A model generated the notes under the pieces. It saw only the letters and a list, made by a program, of their open reading frames with translations. It did no database searches and had not been told where the DNA came from. A stretch of DNA of 22,184 nucleotides from DASRLE01 sp964558455 (GTDB lineage: Bacteria; Verrucomicrobiota; Verrucomicrobiia; Limisphaerales; Palsa-1400): the NCBI GenBank assembly GCA_964558455.1, contig CAZLEE010000057.1, positions 1 to 22,184 of the forward strand, read 5' to 3'. This document shows positions 7,344-14,473 of this stretch, piece after piece. Within the stretch, counting starts at the first letter, position 1; every line of letters starts with the position of its first letter. A program made the translations under genes and the position numbers.

Positions 7344-9644
7344 ATGATCGCGATCCGAGCCGTACTACTGTGGGTTTTTTTAGGATTGATTCCGCTATGG
7401 GCGGCGGGACGGCCGTTGGTTTCGGGACATGTTCCGGCGGTTGTTAAACAGCTCAGGCCAACCGGCAATCTGCCGGCGGAGACGCGGCTGAATCTGTCCA
7501 TTGGATTGTCTCTGCGGAATACGGAGCGGTTGGGGCAATTGGTGCGGAATCTGTACAATCCGGCCTATTCAGGATATCACCGTTATCTGACCCCGGGGGA
7601 ATTCACGTCGCAATTTGGGCCTACCGAAGAACAGTACCGGGCGGTGCTGGATTTTGCGCGCCGCAACGGGTTGACGGTCACGCGGACGCACCCGAACCGG
7701 ATGCTGGTGGATGCTCAGGCAAAGGCGGCGGATGCGGAAAAAGCTTTTGGCGTGCATTTGCGGAAATTTCAACGGCCGGAGGGGGGTGGCGAATTTTTTG
7801 CTCCGGACACCGAGCCTTCGGTGGAGGGGGATGCGGTGATTTTGGATGTGAGCGGATTGAGTGATTACCGTCTGCCGCAACCCTTGATCCGGGAGCGCGC
7901 GGCGGCGGGGCAACCGGCCAGTGTCCATCCGAACACGCCCGTGGCGACGACGGGGGCTTATATGGGCGGCGATTTTCGGGCGGCTTACGCGCCGGGCGTT
8001 CCCCTAAACGGGGCGGGACAAACCATCGGACTGGTGGAGTTTGATGGTTATTATGCGGCGGATATTGCCAGTTACGAAAGCAAGACCGGATTGGCGCCGG
8101 TTCCCTTGCAGACGGTGTTGCTGGATGGTTATAACGGCGTTCCCGCCTACTCCGGCGGCAACGCGGAAGTGTCGTTGGATATTGAAATGGTGATTTCGAT
8201 GGCGCCGGCCTTGTCGAATGTCATGGTGTATGAAGCGGGGCCGAGCGGCACCCCCAACGACGTTCTCAATCGCATGGCGACGGACAATCAAGCCAAACAA
8301 CTGGCGTGTTGCTGGACTTGGAGCGGGGGGCCGTCCGCGACCTGCGATCAGATTTTTCAGGAGATGGCTTTGCAGGGGCAGTCGTTTTGTTGCGCCTCAG
8401 GAGATGGCGACGCCTATGTCACCGGCACGTTGGATCGTTCCTCATCAGACAACGCCCCGTGCGACAGCCCGTACGTGACGAGCGTGGGAGGGACGACATT
8501 GACGACGAGCGGGTCGGGCGGGCCGCGGGTTTCGGAGACGGTGTGGAATTGGGGCGGGACAGCCGGGAGCGGGGGAGGAGTGAGCAGTTATTACGCGATG
8601 CCCTCGTGGCAGCAAGGCGTCAGCATGTCGGCCAACGGCGGGTCGTCCGCCATGCGGAATATTCCAGACGTCGCCATGACCGGGGATAATATCTATATCA
8701 TCTACGGCAATGGCGACTCGGCAACTGCCGGCGGGACAAGCTGCGCGGCGCCGTTATGGGCGTCGTTCATTGCCCTGGCCAACCAGCAGGCGGCCGATTG
8801 CGGGTTGCCGCCGGTCGGTTTTGTCAATCCGGCCATTTATGCCATCGGCAAAGCGGGCAATTCCAATTCCGCCTTCAACAACATCACGACGGGCAACAAT
8901 ACCAACGGCGCGAGTCCCAACGCCTTTTACGCCACGCCCGGTTACAATCTTTGCACGGGGTGGGGAACGCCCAACGGATCGAATCTGATCAACGCCCTGA
9001 CCGTGAATTTGCAATTGGCGCAGAACGGCGGTTTTGAAACCGGGACCCTGGCCAATTGGACGCAATCGGGAAGCGCCAGCTCCGTGTCCGCGTCGGCGGC
9101 CTGCGTTCATTCCGGCAATTACGGCGCGCAATTGGGGATGTCCGGCACGGCCGGGTCGCTCTCGCAGACATTGCCCACTGTGGCGGGGGGAAGTTACATC
9201 CTGTCGCTTTGGCTGGCCAACCCCGCCGGGGGAACCCCGAATCAATTTGGGGTTGCCTGGAACGGGACGAACCTTTTCAACCAGACCAATCTTTCAATTT
9301 TGGGCTGGACGAATCTGCAATTCATCGTGCGCGCCACGTCGGCGGCGACTGGCGTGCAAATGAGCTTTTGCAATGCGTCCGGCTATTTCGGGCTGGACGA
9401 CGTCAGCGTCACGCCTTTTACCGCGCCGGCGGTGCAGTCGCTGGCCAAAGTGAGTAATGCGGTGCAACTCTCGTTAAACACCACGCCGGGTTTGACCTAC
9501 CAGTTGCAATATGTGACGAATCTTGCCCAGACAAATTGGATCAACCTGGGCCAGCCGTTTACGGCCATCGACTCCGTTGCGTCGTTTTCCGACATGAACG
9601 CGACCGACCCCGGGCGGTTTTACCGGATCATGGTTTACCCGTGA
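7344..9644 (+). CDS. Secreted sedolisin (S53, pro-kumamolisin-like) serine-carboxyl protease with C-terminal accessory domains
   Basis: Predicted extracellular acid-active endopeptidase made as a proenzyme. A signal peptide (MIAIRAVLLWVFLGLIPLWA) is followed by the pro-kumamolisin activation domain (about 28-185, with YHRYLTPGEFTSQFGPTEEQ). The catalytic domain (about 200-555) shows the sedolisin residues: Glu275 and Asp279 in AEVSLDIEM, Asp354 in ASGDGD for the oxyanion hole, and Ser466 in GGTSCAAP. VTSVGGTTL and the C-terminal CTGWGTPNG region are also typical. After it come a beta-sandwich, carbohydrate-binding-like domain (about 558-695, NGGFETGTLANWTQSG to GLDDVSV) and a final module (about 696-766, TYQLQYVTNLAQTNW to RFYRIMVYP) that I recognise from many secreted Verrucomicrobia proteins. 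No Shine-Dalgarno is visible. It appears to be a single-gene unit. Confidence 0.93.
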   Translation: MIAIRAVLLWVFLGLIPLWAAGRPLVSGHVPAVVKQLRPTGNLPAETRLNLSIGLSLRNTERLGQLVRNLYNPAYSGYHRYLTPGEFTSQFGPTEEQYRAVLDFARRNGLTVTRTHPNRMLVDAQAKAADAEKAFGVHLRKFQRPEGGGEFFAPDTEPSVEGDAVILDVSGLSDYRLPQPLIRERAAAGQPASVHPNTPVATTGAYMGGDFRAAYAPGVPLNGAGQTIGLVEFDGYYAADIASYESKTGLAPVPLQTVLLDGYNGVPAYSGGNAEVSLDIEMVISMAPALSNVMVYEAGPSGTPNDVLNRMATDNQAKQLACCWTWSGGPSATCDQIFQEMALQGQSFCCASGDGDAYVTGTLDRSSSDNAPCDSPYVTSVGGTTLTTSGSGGPRVSETVWNWGGTAGSGGGVSSYYAMPSWQQGVSMSANGGSSAMRNIPDVAMTGDNIYIIYGNGDSATAGGTSCAAPLWASFIALANQQAADCGLPPVGFVNPAIYAIGKAGNSNSAFNNITTGNNTNGASPNAFYATPGYNLCTGWGTPNGSNLINALTVNLQLAQNGGFETGTLANWTQSGSASSVSASAACVHSGNYGAQLGMSGTAGSLSQTLPTVAGGSYILSLWLANPAGGTPNQFGVAWNGTNLFNQTNLSILGWTNLQFIVRATSAATGVQMSFCNASGYFGLDDVSVTPFTAPAVQSLAKVSNAVQLSLNTTPGLTYQLQYVTNLAQTNWINLGQPFTAIDSVASFSDMNATDPGRFYRIMVYP

Positions 9645-9686
9645 GCGGCGCGGGCGCGGATTGAATTTTTCGTTTTTCAGGGTAAT

Positions 9687-9707
9687 AGTATTAGCAGTAC
9701 TAGTACT
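9687..9707. repeat. Short repeat and palindrome next to the MBL-fold gene start
   Basis: AGTATTAG (9687-9694) is followed after one base by the perfect 12-bp palindrome AGTACTAGTACT (9696-9707), which repeats the AGTAYTAG unit at a 9-bp period. It ends 2 bp before the ATG at 9710, where a ribosome-binding site would be. It could be an operator or start-site hairpin. Confidence 0.4.
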
Positions 9708-9709
9708 AT

Positions 9710-10648
9710 ATGGATAAAGATGAGTTTGGTATTTCCAGGGGAAAACCCGTCCGCCGCCGCCAGCCATTGCCTCGTTCCTTCAAGGATTTGACTCCGTGCA
9801 AACACTTCAATCCGCGGACATTTTTTTACGAATTGGTTTGGAAGGCGCTCCTGACCCCGCGCACCGGGGAGCGCATGCGTCCGAAATTTCCCAAACTGAC
9901 CCACGGCCAGGTGGCGTTGACGTGGATCGGCCATTCGTCGTTTCTGGCCCAGTTCACGGATTTGAACGTGATGATCGACCCGAATTTTGCCAACTGGCTG
10001 TTCTTGTTGAAACGGATTCGGCGCACCGGAATGAAACTGCGAGACCTGCCGCATATAGATCTTATTTTGTTAACGCACGCGCACTTTGATCATTTCCACC
10101 GGCCGACCTTGCGGCGGCTGCACGCGAAAATCGGCATCATGCCGTGGGGCATGAGGGACCTGGCGGCGAACCTGGGATTCGAACGCATCATAGAGCTGCA
10201 ATGGTGGGAGAGCTTTGTGCATAAGGATTGGAAAGTGACGTTGGTGCCGTCGCAACACTGGGGCGCGCGCGTGTTGCGGGACAATCAGCGGGGTTACGGC
10301 GGTTTTCTGATCGAGCACCAGGGGCGGAGTTTATATCATGCCGGCGACAGCGCGTATTTTCCCGGATTCAAACAGATCGGCAAACTACATTCGCCTGAAA
10401 TCGCGATGCTGCCCATCGGCGCATATTTTCCCGATTCGTTCCGGAAAGTCCACATGGGGCCGGACGAAGCGGTGAAGGCGTTTGTGGACTTGAGATCAAA
10501 ATGGTTTGTGCCGATGCATTACGGAACCTTTAAATTATCGTTCGAAGATATTAACGAACCATTGCGCTGGCTCAAAGAATTGGTGGGCGCGCAAGGGTTG
10601 AATCGGAATTTGAAAGTCCTGCACGAAGGGCAGCCCATCGTTTTTTAA
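9710..10648 (+). CDS. Metallo-beta-lactamase-fold hydrolase, UlaG / NAPE-PLD-like
   Basis: Probable metal-dependent hydrolase of unknown substrate. The 312-residue protein has no signal peptide and should be cytoplasmic. Metal ligands of the fold are visible: THAHFDH (His123, His125, Asp127, His128), His183 in SQHWGAR, Asp213 in HAGDSAYF, and a late His in VPMHYGTF (His270). WIGHSSFL and MIDPNF early in the protein, and the KVHMGPDEA segment, are characteristic of the NAPE-PLD/UlaG branch (lipid phosphodiesterase or lactonase relatives). Specificity cannot be assigned. The first 55 residues are a basic extension resembling that of NAPE-PLD-like members. The ATG at 9710 has no Shine-Dalgarno and sits on a palindrome; a later Met (residue 56) would remove the extension but still keep the fold. 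Confidence 0.88.
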   Translation: MDKDEFGISRGKPVRRRQPLPRSFKDLTPCKHFNPRTFFYELVWKALLTPRTGERMRPKFPKLTHGQVALTWIGHSSFLAQFTDLNVMIDPNFANWLFLLKRIRRTGMKLRDLPHIDLILLTHAHFDHFHRPTLRRLHAKIGIMPWGMRDLAANLGFERIIELQWWESFVHKDWKVTLVPSQHWGARVLRDNQRGYGGFLIEHQGRSLYHAGDSAYFPGFKQIGKLHSPEIAMLPIGAYFPDSFRKVHMGPDEAVKAFVDLRSKWFVPMHYGTFKLSFEDINEPLRWLKELVGAQGLNRNLKVLHEGQPIVF

Positions 10649-10715
10649 AATTTCAAAACCACAACCGGCTGCGGTGATGGGCCAATCAATACCTTATAGT
10701 GTGGATTTGGACCTT

Positions 10716-10740
10716 AAAACGGCCGGGAAACGTTTTTTTT
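10716..10740 (+). terminator. Weak possible terminator after the MBL-fold gene
   Basis: AAAACG (10716-10721) pairs with CGTTTT (10731-10736), and the T-run continues to 10740. The stem is short and AT-rich, so termination would be inefficient at best. Confidence 0.25.
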
Positions 10741-10839
10741 GCCCAAGATTTCGTATAAATCATACTAATGCAACATGCTGGAATTAAAGACGTTGAGTTT
10801 TTTACGCCCCATAATGGTGCAAATAATCAAAAAAACTTG

Positions 10840-10868
10840 TTGTCAAATCGGCGGGGTTTTCCTATTGT
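10840..10868 (+). promoter_or_regulatory. Promoter of the porin gene
   Basis: TTGTCA (10840-10845) and TATTGT (10863-10868) are separated by exactly 17 bp, a good sigma70-type match inside the AT-rich 327-bp gap (10649-10975). Transcription should start near 10875, leaving a leader of about 100 nt. The perfect palindrome GCATTAATGC (10871-10880) covers the predicted start and could be an operator. Apart from the weak hairpin at 10716-10740 and the ribosome-binding site, I see nothing else in this gap. Confidence 0.6.
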
Positions 10869-10966
10869 CCGCATTAATGCACCGTTTTTGGTGTGAGGTG
10901 TGAATTGATTCCACCCAATGGAACGCATAAAAACGTAGAGAAAAGTAATCTAAACAAACGCAAACT

Positions 10967-10972
10967 AGGAGG
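10967..10972 (+). promoter_or_regulatory. Consensus Shine-Dalgarno of the porin gene
   Basis: AGGAGG lies only 3 nt before the first ATG (10976) but 9 nt before the second, in-frame ATG (10982). The spacing favours the second as the main start, giving a protein beginning MNKWTIGLAAVG. Confidence 0.75.
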
Positions 10973-10975
10973 AAC

Positions 10976-12175
10976 ATGAAGATGAATAAATGGACTATAG
11001 GTTTGGCAGCCGTTGGGCTGGTCAGCCTCGCGCCCGCAGTTATGGCACAGACCGCAGCACAGCAGGGGACTCCTTTGCTGACGTCGTTGTCGGCCACCAC
11101 CATCAGTGGTTACGTTGACACCTCGGCTGTGTGGAATCCCGGCACAGGCAATGCGAATCCCGCACCCTATGCTTTCAACGCCGGCAAACAAGACGGTTTC
11201 AATCTTGACGCCGTTGACATCAAGTTGTCCAAGCCTTTGGAAGAGGGCAAATGGTCCGCTGGTTATGTTGCCGAATTGAACTATGGTCCTGATGCGACCA
11301 ACATTGACGGCGGCTCTCAGCCCATCCGTCAGGCCTATGTTGACTTGGAAGTCCCGGTTGGCAATGGCATCGAACTCAAAATGGGCCGGTTTGACAATAT
11401 TCTCGGCTATGAGACCAGCGACTCGATGAACGATCCTAACTGGACCCGTTCTTATGGCTATACTTTTGAGCCTACCGAGCACACCGGCGTGTTGGCGTCC
11501 TATAAATTCGCTGACTGGATCGGTTTGCAAGCTGGCGTGGCCAATACCTTGACCACCTTGCCTGTGAATTCCCGTCAGGTTTTGAACACCTCCACCCCCA
11601 ACGAAGGCAAGAAAGCCATCGTCAGCTTGCTGACCTTGACTGCTCCTGATAGCTGGGGCTTCCTGAAGGGTTCTGCGCTCTACGGCGGATTCGACATCGG
11701 CCAAGGCGTCGGCCCGAGCACAGAAGAGTGGTATGTTGGCACGACCATCAATACCCCCGTCAAGGACTTGACCCTCGGTGCATCTTGGGATTCCATCCAG
11801 GACGCAGTGGGCATGATTCCTGATGCTGCTGATCCCGGCGCATTCGCTGCTGGAGACGCTGGCTACTTCCAATCCATCGCCGGTTATGCTTCCTACAAGC
11901 TGACCGACAAAGCGACCCTCAATGGCCGCTTTGAATATGCCAGTGGCAATGCCTTGAACAACCTCGAGTACTATGAAAATGGCGGCTCGTTGAACAAGGT
12001 CATCGCTGTCACCGGCACATTCCAATATGACCTGTGGGCGAACGTGATCAGCCGGCTTGAAGTCCGTTGGGACAAAAACGCCGGCAGTGGCACCGCTTTC
12101 GGCGGAACCGACAATGGCGCACCCTCGAAAAACCAAGAAGTGTTGATCGCGGCGAACGTCATCTACAAGTTCTAA
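10976..12175 (+). CDS. Outer-membrane beta-barrel porin (OmpL-like, porin-2 type)
   Basis: Predicted outer-membrane channel for small solutes. The 399-residue protein starts with a signal peptide (MNKWTIGLAAVGLVSLAPAVMA, cleaved before Gln-Thr). A chain of amphipathic beta-strands follows, e.g. ISGYVDTSAVW, YVAELNYGP, QAYVDLEVPVG, IELKMGRFDN, TGVLASYKFADW, TLNGRFEYASG and ISRLEVRWDKNAG. The last residue is Phe (AANVIYKF), the usual signal for barrel assembly. Strong expression is suggested by a good promoter, a perfect AGGAGG, a strong terminator and a base composition less GC-rich than its neighbours. The true start may be the ATG at 10982. A 420-codon open frame lies antisense to it but is a by-product of biased codon use. 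Substrate unknown. Confidence 0.88.
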   Translation: MKMNKWTIGLAAVGLVSLAPAVMAQTAAQQGTPLLTSLSATTISGYVDTSAVWNPGTGNANPAPYAFNAGKQDGFNLDAVDIKLSKPLEEGKWSAGYVAELNYGPDATNIDGGSQPIRQAYVDLEVPVGNGIELKMGRFDNILGYETSDSMNDPNWTRSYGYTFEPTEHTGVLASYKFADWIGLQAGVANTLTTLPVNSRQVLNTSTPNEGKKAIVSLLTLTAPDSWGFLKGSALYGGFDIGQGVGPSTEEWYVGTTINTPVKDLTLGASWDSIQDAVGMIPDAADPGAFAAGDAGYFQSIAGYASYKLTDKATLNGRFEYASGNALNNLEYYENGGSLNKVIAVTGTFQYDLWANVISRLEVRWDKNAGSGTAFGGTDNGAPSKNQEVLIAANVIYKF

Positions 12176-12194
12176 GCTGATTAGAATTATTCAA

Positions 12195-12229
12195 ACCCCT
12201 TCCGGGCAACCGGGAGGGGTTTTTTTATT
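12195..12229 (+). terminator. Strong intrinsic terminator of the porin gene
   Basis: ACCCCTTCCGG (12195-12205) pairs with CCGGGAGGGGT (12210-12220) over 11 bp with one T-G wobble, closing a GCAA tetraloop. A T-run follows immediately (TTTTTTATTT). It begins 19 bp after the porin stop codon. Confidence 0.93.
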
Positions 12230-12291
12230 TGACGATGATTCTCCCCTGATTTTTCGTTGCATTGCGGGCGGATTGGCTTATTGATTTACGG

Positions 12292-13155
12292 ATGAACTCA
12301 GTCCGATCCTTATTTTTTGGCGCCGCGCTGGCGGCGTTGCTCGTCCCCAATCTTTCCGCGACGAAAATTCCCGCCCGCTGTGATGTGGGCGGTTTTGCCG
12401 TGGGATGCCAGGCTTACACCTTCAAGGATTTCACCACCTTTGAGGCGATTGACATGACGGCGGAAGCCGGGGGCAAAGTGATAGAATTATTTCCCGGCCA
12501 GCGTTTGAGCGCGGATCGTCCGGGCGTCAAACTGAGTCATGACATGTCCGCCGCCGATCTGACCGCGCTCAAGAAGAAGCTGGCGCAAAGCCATATTCGC
12601 GCAGTCAACTATGGAGTGGTGGGCGCAAACTCCGCCCAGGAGTGGCGCAGGATTTTTGAATTCGCCAAGGCCCTGCAACTTTACGGCGTCACCACCGAAT
12701 CAGTCGATCAGCTCGACACCATTGAAAAGCTGGTCAAGGAATTCGACATCAAGGTTGGCATTCACGATCATCCCCGGCAACCGGACAATCCGGGTTACCG
12801 GGTCTGGGATCCCAAGTATGTGCTTTCGGTGGTGCAGGATCGCGACCCGCGCATCGGCGCGTGCGCGGACACGGGGCATTGGCAGACGTCCGGTCTGGAC
12901 CCGTTGGAATGTGTGAAAATTCTGAAAGGCCGCATCATGAGTTGTCATCTCAAGGATCATGATAAAGCCGGCACGGGGGCGCATTGTGTTCCCTTTGGCA
13001 CCGGTGTTGGTGAAGTGAAAGAAATTCTCGATGAGCTGAAAGCCCAGCATTTCGACGGCAACATTTCCATCGAATACGAGTACAACTTTGGTCATTCGTT
13101 GCCCGAAGTGCGGCAATGCGTAGATTTCATGCGCAATTACGGCGGGGGCAAATAG
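12292..13155 (+). CDS. Exported sugar phosphate isomerase/epimerase-like TIM-barrel protein
   Basis: Member of the xylose-isomerase-like TIM-barrel (AP endonuclease 2) superfamily; exact reaction unknown. The 287-residue form starts with a signal peptide (MNSVRSLFFGAALAALLVPN), so it probably works in the periplasm. Candidate metal ligands are Glu136 (TTESVDQ), Asp193 and His196 (CADTGHW), His219 (SCHLKDHD) and Glu261 (SIEYEY), with His158 in GIHDHPR near the site. The frame extends 10 codons upstream to a TTG at 12262, but the ATG at 12292 directly begins the signal peptide; neither has a Shine-Dalgarno. It lies 62 bp past the porin terminator, so it needs its own promoter, which I could not identify. 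Proteins of this type in Verrucomicrobia and Planctomycetes often accompany exported Gfo/Idh/MocA oxidoreductases such as the one at 5731-7083. Confidence 0.87.
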   Translation: MNSVRSLFFGAALAALLVPNLSATKIPARCDVGGFAVGCQAYTFKDFTTFEAIDMTAEAGGKVIELFPGQRLSADRPGVKLSHDMSAADLTALKKKLAQSHIRAVNYGVVGANSAQEWRRIFEFAKALQLYGVTTESVDQLDTIEKLVKEFDIKVGIHDHPRQPDNPGYRVWDPKYVLSVVQDRDPRIGACADTGHWQTSGLDPLECVKILKGRIMSCHLKDHDKAGTGAHCVPFGTGVGEVKEILDELKAQHFDGNISIEYEYNFGHSLPEVRQCVDFMRNYGGGK

Positions 13156-13164
13156 GGCGGAGCC

Positions 13165-13683
13165 TCAGTGGCGATGGTGTTCCAAGGCGTAGGAGAGGAT
13201 GCCCAGAACGGCCAATAAAAAGAAGGCGGTCAGGGCGATGAAGCGGTTTCGCGCCACCCGTTTTTCGTAACGCAAGGGCCGCAGGCCCTGGATGCTGCCG
13301 GAGGCGAGATAATTGACCAGTTTGGGGTTGGCCACCGGGGGGGCTTGAAATTGTTTTTTGATCCGGTCCAACAGACTTAGCAGATCGTATTTCCTCACGC
13401 CCAATTCATTGAAATGCCCGGGGTTGGGAGGGTTTTCCGCGGGCGCTTTCAGTTGATTCCGGTCCACTCTCTCGAATATCGGCTCGGTGCTTTGGTGGCT
13501 TGGGACGCCCGGCTGGGGCGGTTGGATGTTTTCCCGATGCTCGAGACTGGGACGGACGCGCGAGGGGCTGGGACGAAGCTCGCGATCAAGCTTTTTTATC
13601 TTCGACTCAAGCGCCGCGATCCTGGAATTTAATTCTCGCGACCGGTCTGAGATAAGGTCAGGATTTTTGGTAAACAATCCCAT
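13165..13683 (-). CDS. Uncharacterised coiled-coil protein with C-terminal membrane anchor
   Basis: I do not recognise a named family. The 172-residue protein has no signal peptide. A short coiled coil (about 14-36, SRELNSRIAALESKIKKLDREL) leads into a Pro/Arg-rich linker. A more conserved-looking block follows (about 92-115, ELGVRKYDLLSLLDRIKKQF), then a basic stretch YEKRVARNR and one membrane helix (IALTAFFLLAVLGILSYAL) ending in HHRH. Basic residues before the helix predict a cytoplasmic body anchored by its tail. It starts 9 bp after the stop of the preceding gene, which has the same overall plan, so the two are probably co-transcribed and may act together. It converges on the TIM-barrel gene with 9 bp between stops. 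Upstream GGCGG is at best a weak ribosome-binding site. Confidence 0.75.
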   Translation of the reverse strand: MGLFTKNPDLISDRSRELNSRIAALESKIKKLDRELRPSPSRVRPSLEHRENIQPPQPGVPSHQSTEPIFERVDRNQLKAPAENPPNPGHFNELGVRKYDLLSLLDRIKKQFQAPPVANPKLVNYLASGSIQGLRPLRYEKRVARNRFIALTAFFLLAVLGILSYALEHHRH

Positions 13684-13692
13684 GCCGCCGGT

Positions 13693-14349
13693 TCAGTGCC
13701 GCAACAGCAACACCAGGAAAATGGCCAGGCCCAGCAAAACCAGTGGCCAGGTGAAAGCCATCCCGATTTTGCAGAGTTGGGCAAAATCCGGCGTTGCCAG
13801 AAGGGACGCGCCCGTTTTGGCGTTCGATTCGGGCAAACCCGCCCCTTCGCTGGTCAGGACGGGAAATTTGAGACGGGCCGCGTTCCACTCCATGCGGGCG
13901 TTTTCGATCACGGTGGCGGCGCGGGTCAGCTCGACGTTGAAATTTTCCTTGAGCCAGGCATTTTCGTCGATGCCCTGGACTTTGGCGGCGGCTTCGCGAA
14001 ATTCAATCAAGGTGCGGGACATTTGCTCGGCATCGCGCCGCGACGACAGTTCCGACTCCTCCAGCAATCCAATGCCGCGGGTCAGGTATTGCAGCATTTC
14101 CTGGCGGCCGGTATGAAATTCCATCTGGCGACGGCGAAGGTCTTCCAGACCCGCCCGTTCGCGTTCCAATTCCTCTTGCGCCCGTTTCAGTTCAGCCAGC
14201 TTGATCTGCTTTTCGCTGACCTGCGCCTCCAGCTCTTCGCGGGTGGGCGGGCGGTTTAATTTGCCGGGAGCAGCAACGGGGTAACCGCTTTGTTGGGCGG
14301 ATTGAAAATCGCTATCAACGAACTCTCCAGCTTCATGATGCGCAGCCAT
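13693..14349 (-). CDS. Uncharacterised coiled-coil protein with C-terminal membrane anchor
   Basis: Unknown function. With the ATG at 14349 the protein has 218 residues. A polar N-terminus of about 35 residues precedes a long coiled coil (REELEAQVSEKQIKLAELKR onward, rich in Glu/Arg/Leu heptads). A second helical region contains LTRGIGLLEESELSSRRDAE and WLKENFNVELTRAATVIENA. After a flexible linker the protein ends in a single membrane helix (WPLVLLGLAIFLVLLLRH), so it is predicted to be tail-anchored in the inner membrane. The frame stays open to an ATG at 14490, but that start would overlap the divergent phoH gene and add an unconvincing N-terminus; an ATG at 14373 is also possible. It is the first gene of a pair with the similarly built protein at 13165-13683. 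Confidence 0.75.
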   Translation of the reverse strand: MAAHHEAGEFVDSDFQSAQQSGYPVAAPGKLNRPPTREELEAQVSEKQIKLAELKRAQEELERERAGLEDLRRRQMEFHTGRQEMLQYLTRGIGLLEESELSSRRDAEQMSRTLIEFREAAAKVQGIDENAWLKENFNVELTRAATVIENARMEWNAARLKFPVLTSEGAGLPESNAKTGASLLATPDFAQLCKIGMAFTWPLVLLGLAIFLVLLLRH

Positions 14350-14439
14350 GAACGCTACGGTAATACTCCGCATCTGTTCTGTAAAGAGCGCGTTTGAAAT
14401 CCGTTTTTGGTGCGGCCGCGCCGCCGTCCGGGATTGCTC

Positions 14440-14469
14440 TTGCCACGATTGCGCGGGGCATCTTAGCAT
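14440..14469 (+). promoter_or_regulatory. Possible promoter of the PIN-PhoH gene
   Basis: TTGCCA (14440-14445) and TAGCAT (14464-14469) lie 18 bp apart. The predicted transcript start (about 14476) falls on or just after the ATG at 14474. This means either leaderless translation or use of the GTG at 14507. Confidence 0.35.
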
Positions 14470-14473
14470 CACA

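Noticed and set aside
10874..12136. A 420-codon open frame on the minus strand, antisense to the porin and longer than it.
   Set aside because: It mirrors the porin codon pattern, lacks a recognisable family, and its sense partner has a promoter, Shine-Dalgarno, signal peptide and terminator.
12262..12291. TTG start extending the TIM-barrel protein by 10 residues.
   Set aside because: The ATG at 12292 begins a well-formed signal peptide; the extension would put Asp and Arg residues ahead of it.
14348..14473. A 42-codon N-terminal extension of the PIN-PhoH protein.
   Set aside because: The extension is Cys/Arg-rich, unlike the family, and overlaps the probable promoter and the divergent gene's start.
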